NCBI RefSeq assembly: GCF_029504655.1
Contig: NZ_JAQFIL010000001.1
Coordinates: forward strand, 3,167,001-3,231,000
Source: Catalinimonas alkaloidigena
GTDB taxonomy: Bacteria > Bacteroidota > Bacteroidia > Cytophagales > Cyclobacteriaceae
Length of the DNA stretch: 64,000 bases
Direction of reading: 5' to 3'
The notes under the pieces were generated by a model. That model did no database searches, was not told the DNA's origin, and saw only the letters and a program-made list of their open reading frames with translations. Each line of letters opens with the position of its first letter. Position 1 is the first letter of the stretch. Positions 56,158 to 64,000 of this stretch are shown one piece after another. Position numbers and translations under genes: made by a program.

Positions 56158-56568
56158 TTACAGCAGCAAAAAATAAGCGGTTGAAATGAATGACATCACA
56201 ATGATGAGCAAATACAACCAGGGTTTACGAAGAATAATAGAAACTACACCAAAAGAAACGATCAGGCCATAGATTGTGATAAAACGCAATACAAACTTTG
56301 CGTAAGCCTCGGCAGACGTTTTAAAAAAGGGCTGATCATCACCAAACATATACTTGTCCTGTATATACTGAGTAGATGCATTTTGTACTGTGAGGTATTC
56401 GTTGATCATGTAAATAAGCATGACCGATACTAGTATTATAGCTATTAGAAGAGCAGTAAACAGAATTCTGACTGTTTTATTTTTTTCTTGCAAAGACTTG
56501 TCAGTGTATTGCTCAGCGTATTTCTGTCGGGTATGATGATGTTCAATATCCAATGAATTGTTATTCAT
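56158..56568 (-). CDS. Membrane protein, hypothetical, 136 residues
   Basis: A polar His-rich N-terminus (SLDIEHHHTRQKYAEQY) is followed by three or so membrane helices (ILFTALLIAIILVSVMLIYM, IYGLIVSFGVVSIIL, YLLIIVMSFISTAYFLLL) with a soluble loop between the first two. No known family. It lies 40 bp downstream of the photolyase-related gene start and in the opposite arrangement to Dps. Confidence 0.75.
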   Translation of the reverse strand: MNNNSLDIEHHHTRQKYAEQYTDKSLQEKNKTVRILFTALLIAIILVSVMLIYMINEYLTVQNASTQYIQDKYMFGDDQPFFKTSAEAYAKFVLRFITIYGLIVSFGVVSIILRKPWLYLLIIVMSFISTAYFLLL

Positions 56569-56705
56569 ATTAAACTACAATCAACATATAATTATCACAA
56601 CCTTTAAATTCTTAACATAACAGAAAAAGTCAAAACACTAATTCCTTGTTATAGTTGTATTACTAAAGAATTAAACTTTTTTAAACTAAAAATAAAAGGA
56701 TTTTT

Positions 56706-57266
56706 ATGGATAAGTTAAGAGAACAGAAGGAGTATGATGGCAACCCGGTTGGGTTAGATAAAGATGTAGCAAAAGAAATAGCAGAGCAGTTAGACCGCCA
56801 TCTGGCCTCTTTCATGACACTCTATCATCAATATCATAAACATCACTGGCTCGTGGAAGGTCCACAGTTCCGTGACTTACATTTATTTTTTGAAGAAAAT
56901 TACGACGAATTACATAAGGGATTTGACAAACTTGCCGAGCGATTAACAGTGATGGGTTATGCACCGACAAGCAATCCGGCTGACTTTGCGAAGCTTTCTT
57001 ATGTGGAACATGAGCAAAAGGGAGTTTTTAGAATTCGTGAGAGCCTGGAGAATGATATGCATGCCGAGAAAACAATTGCCATTGAATTGAGGAAGTCTAT
57101 TAAAAAGGCATTTGAACTTGGCGATTACGCTACTAAAAACTTATTAGAGAAGCTACTATTCAAGACTGAAGACAGAGCTCACCATATTGAGCATTTCCTG
57201 GGAGAAGATTCATTAGCAATAGGGTTCTTGCATACAAGCAAAGAAGCTGAAGCAGCAGAAGTATAA
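56706..57266 (+). CDS. dps: Dps-family ferritin-like DNA starvation protein
   Basis: This 186-residue four-helix bundle has the Dps ferroxidase pattern: His in YHKHHWLVEGPQF, and HLFFEENYDELHKGFDKLAERL with the conserved Asp and Glu. A C-terminal helix follows (KTEDRAHHIEHFLGE). It has a longer N-terminal tail (Lys/Asp-rich) than E. coli Dps. It would store iron and protect DNA. A strong terminator follows, then an IS element. Confidence 0.93.
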   Translation: MDKLREQKEYDGNPVGLDKDVAKEIAEQLDRHLASFMTLYHQYHKHHWLVEGPQFRDLHLFFEENYDELHKGFDKLAERLTVMGYAPTSNPADFAKLSYVEHEQKGVFRIRESLENDMHAEKTIAIELRKSIKKAFELGDYATKNLLEKLLFKTEDRAHHIEHFLGEDSLAIGFLHTSKEAEAAEV

Positions 57267-57293
57267 TCATCCAAGTAAATGCAAAAAAAGAGA

Positions 57294-57319
57294 AGGAGGT
57301 TTTTACCTCCTTTTTTTTA
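57294..57319 (+). terminator. Terminator after dps
   Basis: AAGGAGG, a 5-nt loop and CCTCCTT form a stem followed by a T run. It is immediately left of the IS3-family element. Confidence 0.9.
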
Positions 57320-57325
57320 GTTGGT

Positions 57326-57350
57326 TGTCTCGTCCTAAAATAAGTTGACA
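57326..57350 (+). repeat. Left terminal inverted repeat of the IS3-family element
   Basis: 25 bp that pair with 58625-58649, with three mismatches. The core GTCCTAAAATA is identical in both ends. Confidence 0.9.
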
Positions 57351-57366
57351 GAAGCTTGACTTATTT

Positions 57367-57774
57367 ATGAAAAGACATCAAAATGCAGAAGAATCTCAAA
57401 AAAAGCGCACGCAACGGGACTATACACTGGGCTTTAAATTATCGGTATTAGATCAGGTAGAAAAAGGCGAACTGAGCTATAAACAAGCCCAGCAGAGATA
57501 TGGTATTCAGGGAAGGAGCACAGTTTTAGTTTGGTTAAGAAAGCATGGGAAGCTAGATTGGAGTAAACCTTCACACAACATGCATCCTATGCCTAAATCC
57601 AAAGAAACTCCTGCCCAGCAGATTAAGCGTTTAGAGAAGGAGTTGGCCGATGAGAAGGCCAGAAACCTGATTCTGAATAGGATGATCGACATCTCTGATA
57701 AAGAATATGGGACGGCGATCCGAAAAAAGTTTTCCCCCGGGCAACAAGAGAACGCCAGCAAGAGCGCCAAGTAA
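57367..57774 (+). CDS. IS3-family transposase OrfA
   Basis: This 135-residue protein has an N-terminal helix-turn-helix (LGFKLSVLDQVEKGELSY through GRSTVLVWLRKHG) and a leucine-zipper-like C-terminal segment (QIKRLEKELADEKARNLIL). A slippery heptamer A-AAA-AAG at 57723-57729 allows a -1 shift into orfB. Confidence 0.93.
   Translation: MKRHQNAEESQKKRTQRDYTLGFKLSVLDQVEKGELSYKQAQQRYGIQGRSTVLVWLRKHGKLDWSKPSHNMHPMPKSKETPAQQIKRLEKELADEKARNLILNRMIDISDKEYGTAIRKKFSPGQQENASKSAK
57723..57729 (+). promoter_or_regulatory. Slippery heptamer for programmed -1 frameshift (A AAA AAG)
   Basis: The heptamer falls in frame as codons AAA AAG preceded by A. Shifting back one base leads directly into VFPRATRERQQERQVSLAS and the orfB reading frame. 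Confidence 0.85.
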
Positions 57775-58608
57775 GCCTGGCATCCTCTTGTAGTTTGTTC
57801 GGGGTAAGCCGTCAGGCTATCTATCAGGGAGAGAGACGATATACCCGGCGTACATCAGTACTGCTGAAGGTAAAAGAATTAGTAGTTGATACGCGTAGAC
57901 GTATGCCTCGCATAGGTACCAGGAAACTGTACCTTGCTTTCCGGTGCGTTTGATACTATGGGCGTCAAGATTGGTAGAGATGGGCTGTTTTCTTACTTGC
58001 GCCAAGAGCGTTTGTTGATAAAACCCAGGAAGAAGTATACCAAAACCACTGACTCCAAACATTGGCTCAAAAAATACCCTAACTTGTATCAGGACAAGGT
58101 GTTTATCAAGCCGGAGCGTTGTTTTGTCAGTGATATAACCTATGTGAAGTCATCGGAAGGGATACATTACTTATCGCTGGTCACCGACGTCTATTCAAGA
58201 AAAATTATGGGGTATCATCTCAGCAAGGACATGAGTAGTGAAAATGTAGTAAAAGCTCTTCAAAAGGCTGGCAGTAACAAAATGAGTGATCAGAATACTA
58301 TCCACCATTCAGACAGGGGGCTACAGTATTGCTCAGAAGTATACCAGAAGGAACTACGAAAAAACAAAATGATACCCTCAATGACAGAAGGATATGATTG
58401 TTATCAGAACGCACTGGCTGAAAGAGTGAATGGAATTTTAAAAGATGAGTTCTTACTTCATAAGTGTAACACCTTCAATGAACTCTCCCAAGTCATAGAC
58501 GAATCCATAAAAACGTATAATCATGAAAGACCACACTTAAGTTTAGGGTATCAAACACCTGAATTTGTACATCAAAATGCCACTGAAGAATATCTCCAGT
58601 GGTCTTAA
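57729..58608 (+). pseudogene. IS3-family transposase OrfB, frameshifted near 57932
   Basis: Frame B from the slip site reads LFGVSRQAIYQGERRYTRRT and RRRMPRIGTRKLY, then hits a stop. The following codons in another frame continue with LLSGAFDTMGVKIGRDGLFS and the rest of the protein. This means one base too many, or two too few, near 57930-57935. The catalytic triad is present in the second part: FVSDITYV, HHSDRGLQYC, NALAERVNG. It would be inactive without a correcting shift. Confidence 0.88.
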
Positions 58609-58624
58609 TTTTAACACTAAAAAG

Positions 58625-58649
58625 TGTCAACCTATTTTAGGACTAGTCA
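58625..58649 (-). repeat. Right terminal inverted repeat of the IS3-family element
   Basis: 25 bp ending 2 bp before the stop codon of the permease at 58652. It pairs with the left repeat. Confidence 0.9.
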
Positions 58650-58651
58650 GG

Positions 58652-61096
58652 TTAATCAGCTTTCAGCGTAATAGCTGGTTTTTTGTTAGCAGTTTTGATG
58701 GTTTGCAGAATTACTACTGCTACGGCTACAATTAAACAAATAAATCCCGTGAACAGGAAAATCCAGATATTCACATCTATACGGTAGGCAAAATCAGAAA
58801 GCCAACGATTAATAAAGATGTAAGCAAAAGGTGTGGCGATTACAGTGGCTACGCCAACCAAAAAAATAAATTCTTTGCTAAGCAACATCAATAGTTCAAG
58901 TACTGAAGCTCCCATTACTTTTCGTATGCCGATTTCACGGGTTCTTAGGCTAACCAAATAAGCTGACATTGACATGAGGCCCAAGGTAGCAATGACAACA
59001 GCGATGATACTAAGATAAAACGAAAGGGACGCTACGCGTTGTTCCTGTTCGTACAGATGTTGTAAACTGTTTTCTAAAAAACTGATTTCCAATGGTGTAT
59101 CCTGTACTATATCTGCATAAACTTCTCGCAAGATAGCCAGTGACTCAGAGAGCTGCTCCGCATCCACTTTTAAAATTACCCAATACACCATATCAGGCGT
59201 CTTATCAATTTTGATTAACATGGGACTGATTTTCTCTTTGAGAGAAAGCAAATGCAACTCTTCTACAAAACCACCTACAACATATTCTTTTCCGTATGAA
59301 CCTTCTTCATTCTGATACTCCAGGTGCGTCATTATGCTCCTTCCCAGAAGCTCATTTTTATCTTCTGCTCCAATTTGCTGCTGCAAATTACTCGCTGAGG
59401 CCTGGTTTAGGATGATCACCTCATCGGGCGCGGTTTCTTCAGAGATATCTGAGATATCAATTCCTAAAACTTTTACCGCATCCCAATCCATATCCCAGAA
59501 ACCCGCGTTGTCATGTACCGTTTCACTACCGCTTATTTTATAAGAAGTGTTGTCGCTCATCTCCAGACCGGGAACCATTCCCTGCCCTATCTGTGAAAAT
59601 TGAGGATACCTGAGCAGTCTGTTTTTTATTCTTTGATAGTTAGAAGAACTTATGGGATTAAAGGTTACAATACCCTCCTTGCGAAAACCCAGATTCTTGT
59701 GATTGATAAAGTTTAGTTGACGGTTTACAAGTATTGTTGCTGACCCCAATGCAATCAAGAGTGTAAACTGAAACACAAACATGACTCTGCGTAAGGCAAA
59801 TCTTTCTTTTATCCCTCCTGTTTGGTTCCTGATCAAATCAAGAACATTTTTGCCGGAAAGAAGAAGGGCAGGATATAAACCGGAAATCAGTCCAACGATG
59901 ATTGTAAATAAAAGCACAAGCATAAAGCTACTCAAGGACTGGACAAATTGGTTTTCCAACTCAAGGTCCATGATCTGATTGAAGTAAGGAATTCCCAACT
60001 CCAACAAAAGTAATGACAAAGGCAAGCTAATAGCGCAAAGCAGTATGGCTTCTGAAAGAAACTGCCAGGTAATACTCACACGGGCAGCTCCCATCACCTT
60101 TCGCATACCAATTTCACTTTTCCTTCTGGAGTAGAGTGCTACCGAAAGATTGATATAATTGGTTACAGTGATAGACAGGATAATCAAACCGATTACTCCA
60201 AAAATATACACGTATTGAATATCTCCCGACGGACTTAGCTCAAATAATATATTATCAGAAAAGTGTATGTCTGAAACCTCCTGCAAATAGCTTCCTTTCT
60301 CATCAGGATCATCTTGAATAGAAGGTTCCACAAGTTCAAGCTGCTCATTTACAGCTATACTTACATCATGTAAAGAAGCCGAAGGCGAAAGTTGGAAGTA
60401 GACATATGCTCCCCAGGATGGTATCTCCGGGGTTAGAAGTATCACATCAAAACTAAAATGAGTGTTATTGTCGTCATTTTCAATTACAGCAGTAACTGGA
60501 TAATCTTTTTCCTTCCAACTTAAGGTCTGGTCACGTATTTTTGAATTCCAATTTTCACCAAAATATCTTTCAGCAGTTGCTCTACTGAGTATTGCTGCAT
60601 AGGGTTTGCTGAAGCTGTTTTCTTTACTTCCATACAGAATCTCCCATTGGAAGATATCGTAAAGATCTTCTCCCGTATTAGATAGCAGCACTTCTTTCTC
60701 CGTAAATTTCTCTTCCTTACTGCCTGACTTTTGTAAATTCAGGTACACAGGTTGTTTCTCCATAGTAGCCCCGTGTGTGGCATTAAACTGGGCTACGCTT
60801 TCAACGCCTTTTATTTCTTTGAAAGCAGCTACCTTGAGAAGCTGTTCGTCTTTATCTGCATCCCACCAATTTACAAATCCAGTAATGGCATAAATTTCAT
60901 TTTTATACTGATAATTCAGGCGGTAGATCTGATCAGCATCAGGAAAATGTTTATCATAAGATAGTTCATCAAAAATGTACAAGAGTACAAGCAAGCTACA
61001 ACTGATCCCCAGGGTAAGTCCCAGCAAGTTAATCAACGCATAAGCTTTATGCTTCAGAAGATTACGCCACGCAAGAATTAAATGACTCCGGTACAT
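58652..61096 (-). CDS. FtsX-type ABC transporter permease (isolated)
   Basis: This 814-residue protein has two FtsX blocks and MacB-like periplasmic domains: SVALYSRRKSEIGMRKVMGA in the first block, YLVSLRTREIGIRKVMGASV near the C-terminus, and an ending TANKKPAITLKAD. It is related to the permeases at 2, 13.6 and 16.1 kb, but no ATPase or adaptor is adjacent, and no dyad/sigma-54 pair is visible upstream. The IS3-family element ends at its stop codon; the coding sequence stays intact. It presumably uses a partner ATPase encoded elsewhere. Confidence 0.92.
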   Translation of the reverse strand: MYRSHLILAWRNLLKHKAYALINLLGLTLGISCSLLVLLYIFDELSYDKHFPDADQIYRLNYQYKNEIYAITGFVNWWDADKDEQLLKVAAFKEIKGVESVAQFNATHGATMEKQPVYLNLQKSGSKEEKFTEKEVLLSNTGEDLYDIFQWEILYGSKENSFSKPYAAILSRATAERYFGENWNSKIRDQTLSWKEKDYPVTAVIENDDNNTHFSFDVILLTPEIPSWGAYVYFQLSPSASLHDVSIAVNEQLELVEPSIQDDPDEKGSYLQEVSDIHFSDNILFELSPSGDIQYVYIFGVIGLIILSITVTNYINLSVALYSRRKSEIGMRKVMGAARVSITWQFLSEAILLCAISLPLSLLLLELGIPYFNQIMDLELENQFVQSLSSFMLVLLFTIIVGLISGLYPALLLSGKNVLDLIRNQTGGIKERFALRRVMFVFQFTLLIALGSATILVNRQLNFINHKNLGFRKEGIVTFNPISSSNYQRIKNRLLRYPQFSQIGQGMVPGLEMSDNTSYKISGSETVHDNAGFWDMDWDAVKVLGIDISDISEETAPDEVIILNQASASNLQQQIGAEDKNELLGRSIMTHLEYQNEEGSYGKEYVVGGFVEELHLLSLKEKISPMLIKIDKTPDMVYWVILKVDAEQLSESLAILREVYADIVQDTPLEISFLENSLQHLYEQEQRVASLSFYLSIIAVVIATLGLMSMSAYLVSLRTREIGIRKVMGASVLELLMLLSKEFIFLVGVATVIATPFAYIFINRWLSDFAYRIDVNIWIFLFTGFICLIVAVAVVILQTIKTANKKPAITLKAD

Positions 61097-61251
61097 GAAC
61101 TTAAATTGAACAATAACTTAATTTATAAATATAAGTGTTGTGAAGATTTGAGAAAATCAACGATAACAACTATAATTTTGTGTTTTCTTATATTTATGAT
61201 ATGTTTAACTGACAATAATAATAATTATTATTAAATATTTTCGTATAAATA

Positions 61252-61287
61252 AAATAAGCACACTAATAATAGTGTGCTTATTTTTAT
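61252..61287. terminator. Bidirectional terminator between the permease promoter region and transketolase
   Basis: A perfect 14-bp stem (61252-61265 with 61270-61283) and a 4-nt loop, with T-rich flanks on both strands. It lies just after the transketolase stop. Confidence 0.85.
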
Positions 61288-61308
61288 ATAAAAAGTTTAA
61301 ATTTCAAT

Positions 61309-63312
61309 TTAAACGAGTGACTTGGCTTTATTCACAACATTATCTACAGTAAAGCCAAAAAATTCCATCAGCTCACCACCAGGCGCAGATTCACCAAAAG
61401 TATCCAATCCTATGGCTATTCCTTCGCCTCCAATATACTTCTGCCAGCCCAAAGTAGAACCTGCTTCAATTGAAACACGTTTTTTTACACTTGCAGGTAG
61501 CACACTTTCCTTATATGACTCATTTTGTGCATCAAAAAGTTCCCAACTTGGCATACTTACTACGCGTGCGGCTATGCCTTCTTGCGCTAACACTTTTTGC
61601 GCAACTACTGCTAGTTGAACTTCCGAGCCACTGGCGATCAAAATGATTTCAGGCTCTCCATCCGCTTCCTTCAAAATATATGCTCCTTGTTCTAATTCTT
61701 CAGCTTTGGCATATATTTCTCTATCTAAAGTGGGGAGCCCCTGACGGGTAAGCGCAAGGGCAACCGGACCATCATGATGATCTAATGCTACTCTCCATGC
61801 CTGAACAGTTTCATTTGCATCTCCTGGTCTGATCACAGTTACACCCGGAATTAATCGCATAGCCATCAGGTGCTCAACAGGTTGATGCGTAGTGCCGTCT
61901 TCACCTAAACCTATGCTATCGTGCGTAAACACCAGTATGCTGGGGAGCTTCATAATTGCTGCCAGCCTCAACGAAGGCTTCAGATAATCGGAGAAAATCA
62001 AGAACGTGGCTCCATAAGCTCTTACACCTTCTGTCAGATTCATGCCGTTTACTGCCGCTGTCATAGCGTGTTCTCTCACGCCAAAATGGAAGTTACGTGC
62101 AGCATAGTTTTCTTTAGCATATGACTCAGATGATGAAAGGTTTGTATTATTGGAAGGAGCAAGGTCAGCAGATCCTCCAATTAGCCAGGGACATTGTTCA
62201 GCGATAAAATTAAGCGCTTTGCCAGAAGCTTTACGTGTGGCCACTGCACCATCTTCTGGCTTGTATACTGGCAGCTTTTCGGCAATACCCTCAGGCAATT
62301 TACCATTTCTGGAGGCTTCCCATAGTACTGCTTTATCAGGATAGGATTTAGCGTAAGCATTCCACTGATCCTGCCATTCCTGATGCAGCTTCACTCCTTT
62401 TTCTTTCAACGCCTGGTATTGACTCCTTACTTCATCAGGCACATAAAAATACTTGTCGGTAGGCCATCCTAAAAACTTTTTGGAAGCTAAAACTTCTTCA
62501 TCACCAAGTGGGGAACCGTGAGCCCCGGCGGTACCTACTTTGTTTGGACTGCCAAATGCAATCTGTGTACGAACCTTGATCAAACTAGGACGACTACTAT
62601 CCGCTTTAGCTTCAGCAAGTGCTTTTTCAATCGCATCCAGGTCATTGCCATCTTTGACCTCCAAAACCTGCCACTGAAATGCTTCAAATCTTTTCTTTAC
62701 ATCTTCAGTAAAGGCAATAGCCGTATCCCCTTCAATGGAAATCTCATTATCATCATACATGAAGATCAGGTTTCCCAGTGCCATATGCCCGGCCATAGAA
62801 GCAGCTTCAGAAGAAATCCCTTCCATTAAGTCACCATCACTGCAAATCCCGTAGACATGATAATCAAAAGGATTAAATTCATCGGCTTTGTAAATCGCTG
62901 AGAGGTGTTGCTGAGCGATAGCCATACCTACAGCATGTGCGAAACCCTGACCCAATGGTCCGGTTGTGACTTCAACACCGGGTGTGAGGCCATACTCGGG
63001 GTGCCCCGGCGTGATTGAATGCATCTGACGAAAATTTTTCAGATCATCAATACTTACTTTATATCCTGCCAGGTGAAGAAGACTATACAATAACATACAG
63101 CCATGACCAGCGGAAAGTACGAAGCGGTCACGACCTACCCAATTTGGGTCCTCAGGGTTAAATCTTAGGAAACGGCTCCAAAGCACATGCGCCATAGGTG
63201 CGGCTCCCATAGGCATACCCGGATGTCCTGAATTAGCTTTCTGTACAGCATCCATGGACAGGGTACGGATGGTATTAATACTTAACTGGTCTAAAGTTTC
63301 TGTTTGGTTCAT
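61309..63312 (-). CDS. tkt: Transketolase
   Basis: This 667-residue enzyme transfers two-carbon units in the pentose phosphate pathway with thiamine diphosphate. It opens [20 protein letters not shown], with thiamine-binding [19 protein letters not shown] and NLIFMYDDN, then [19 protein letters not shown], and closes with [14 protein letters not shown]. The length is normal for the family. It lies close to a GH65-type gene on the same strand, with a 113-bp gap. Confidence 0.97.
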   Translation of the reverse strand: MNQTETLDQLSINTIRTLSMDAVQKANSGHPGMPMGAAPMAHVLWSRFLRFNPEDPNWVGRDRFVLSAGHGCMLLYSLLHLAGYKVSIDDLKNFRQMHSITPGHPEYGLTPGVEVTTGPLGQGFAHAVGMAIAQQHLSAIYKADEFNPFDYHVYGICSDGDLMEGISSEAASMAGHMALGNLIFMYDDNEISIEGDTAIAFTEDVKKRFEAFQWQVLEVKDGNDLDAIEKALAEAKADSSRPSLIKVRTQIAFGSPNKVGTAGAHGSPLGDEEVLASKKFLGWPTDKYFYVPDEVRSQYQALKEKGVKLHQEWQDQWNAYAKSYPDKAVLWEASRNGKLPEGIAEKLPVYKPEDGAVATRKASGKALNFIAEQCPWLIGGSADLAPSNNTNLSSSESYAKENYAARNFHFGVREHAMTAAVNGMNLTEGVRAYGATFLIFSDYLKPSLRLAAIMKLPSILVFTHDSIGLGEDGTTHQPVEHLMAMRLIPGVTVIRPGDANETVQAWRVALDHHDGPVALALTRQGLPTLDREIYAKAEELEQGAYILKEADGEPEIILIASGSEVQLAVVAQKVLAQEGIAARVVSMPSWELFDAQNESYKESVLPASVKKRVSIEAGSTLGWQKYIGGEGIAIGLDTFGESAPGGELMEFFGFTVDNVVNKAKSLV

Positions 63313-63425
63313 GATCGTTGATAAATGGTATCAATAACAAAATTGAGAGGCAATTAACAAAAAATCCCCAAGTGCATCAACGAAACTTATATCTACTTCT
63401 ACTTTTAGATGAAGGGCTGGCAGAA

Positions 63426-64000
63426 TCAATAAGTTACTGAAACTTCCTCTCCAATTTTAAGCTCGTATAAATGTTTGATATCTTTTATGCCTACTCTGAT
63501 ATGATCTGACCAGCCTTCTTCGTGTCGTAATGTGATCTCCAGCTTGCTAATATGCACATGAAGACACTGTCCACGGAAACGCAGCGACAAAGAAATTGTA
63601 TCAATTTCATTCGGTAAAGAAGGATTGAGCCATAATACGCCCTTTTCGTCTACGTATGCACCAGTGTAGGCTCTCTGCACCATATCTACCGTACCTGCCA
63701 TAGCACCTAAATGTATACCTTCAGCAGTGGTTCCTCCCTGGATATCTTCAAAATCACTACGTAGCGCTTCCTCAAAAAATTTCCAGGACATTTTACGATG
63801 CGCTCTTGCCATCACCCATGAATATACCAATCTGCTCAAACTTGACCCATGAGAAGTTCTTTTTTCGTAATAAATAATATTCTTCTTGATATTGATCGGG
63901 TCAAAAGGATAATTAAGCGTATCAAAAATTTCTTTTAGTTCAAATGATGTAAACAAGTAAAAGAGCATTAATACATCCGCCTGCTTGCTTACTTTATAAC
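63426..64000 (-). CDS. GH65-family glycoside phosphorylase/hydrolase, C-terminal part
   Basis: The visible 190 residues are the C-terminal end of a GH65 protein (maltose, kojibiose or trehalose phosphorylase class). The frame stays open to the right edge (KQADVLMLFYLF is family-typical), then RTSHGSSLSRLVYSWVMAR, FEDIQGGTTAEGIHLGAMAG and VQRAYTGAYVDEKG. A full-length GH65 is about 750-800 residues, so about 570 residues lie outside the window. Substrate not determinable from this part. Confidence 0.92.
   Translation of the reverse strand, partial: YKVSKQADVLMLFYLFTSFELKEIFDTLNYPFDPINIKKNIIYYEKRTSHGSSLSRLVYSWVMARAHRKMSWKFFEEALRSDFEDIQGGTTAEGIHLGAMAGTVDMVQRAYTGAYVDEKGVLWLNPSLPNEIDTISLSLRFRGQCLHVHISKLEITLRHEEGWSDHIRVGIKDIKHLYELKIGEEVSVTY

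Larger units (their letters stand above)
57326..58649 (+). mobile_element. IS3-family insertion sequence, 1324 bp, with degenerate orfB
   Basis: 25-bp terminal inverted repeats match at 22 of 25 positions: 57326-57350 (starts TGTCTCGTCC, ends TTGACA) and 58625-58649 (ends GTCA). They begin TG and end CA, as in IS3. The flanking GGT on both sides is a 3-bp target duplication (57323-57325 and 58650-58652). It has orfA, a slippery A6G heptamer, and orfB with DDE residues. A second frameshift near 57932 breaks orfB, so this copy should not make an intact transposase. Confidence 0.93.

Noticed and set aside
61097..61308. Dyad/sigma-54 pair in front of the permease at 61096
   Set aside because: No GTnC-N6-GnAC pair and no TGGCA/TTG spacing could be found on the minus strand.

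Overview
The window is chromosomal DNA of a Bacteroidota bacterium, most likely of the order Cytophagales. The evidence is the moderate-to-low GC, several roughly 800-residue FtsX-type ABC permeases, two PD40/OmpA lipoprotein-like proteins, a CHRD-repeat lipoprotein, an isochorismate-synthase/hotdog-thioesterase menaquinone pair and a DUF1835 protein. The genus cannot be fixed from the sequence alone. Both edges cut genes: an FtsX permease at the left and a GH65 phosphorylase-type gene at the right.

Region 1 (1-18.5 kb) is the most interesting part. A two-component pair, made of an NtrC-family sigma-54 activator and an NtrB/NtrY-like membrane kinase, lies inside a dispersed ABC efflux locus: adaptor, LolD/MacB-type ATPase and FtsX permease on the minus strand; ATPase and TolC on the plus strand; then two further FtsX permeases. 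Four transcription units each carry a -24/-12 (sigma-54-like) element. Each also has a pair of 14-bp dyads (GTnC-N6-GnAC type) 20-21 bp apart, centred about 73-75 and 94-96 bp upstream of the -12 element. I read this as a self-contained NtrC-type regulon for an envelope exporter. One permease has an in-frame TGA in place of a conserved Trp codon, and a frameshifted four-helix-bundle (S23-like) gene remnant sits inside the adaptor/ATPase operon. Menaquinone genes, a histidine phosphatase and an ArsC-like protein without the catalytic Cys are interspersed.

Region 2 (18.5-29 kb): SulP anion transporter, TspO-like membrane protein, acetylxylan-esterase-type hydrolase, an atypical EF-G paralogue lacking the catalytic His, a lipoprotein with five CHRD repeats, and small conserved proteins.

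Region 3 (29-39.4 kb): the pyruvate dehydrogenase operon aceE-aceF-lpd with a 16-bp perfect palindrome upstream, an ABC-F ATPase, a beta-lactamase-family hydrolase and a phosphotriesterase-family protein.

Region 4 (39.4-50.1 kb): a gene-poor stretch, sulfotransferase, fatty-acid desaturase, a glycoside-hydrolase-like secreted protein, a YwqK-repeat/TonB-C protein, a UBP-type zinc finger, an OmpA/PD40 protein and a MATE transporter.

Region 5 (50.1-64 kb): OmpA/PD40 protein, hisH-hisA-hisF-hisE (no hisI here), a photolyase-related protein lacking the cysteines expected for the Fe-S cluster, Dps, and a complete IS3-family element with a frameshift-damaged orfB inserted at the very end of another FtsX permease gene. 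Transketolase and the partial GH65 gene follow.
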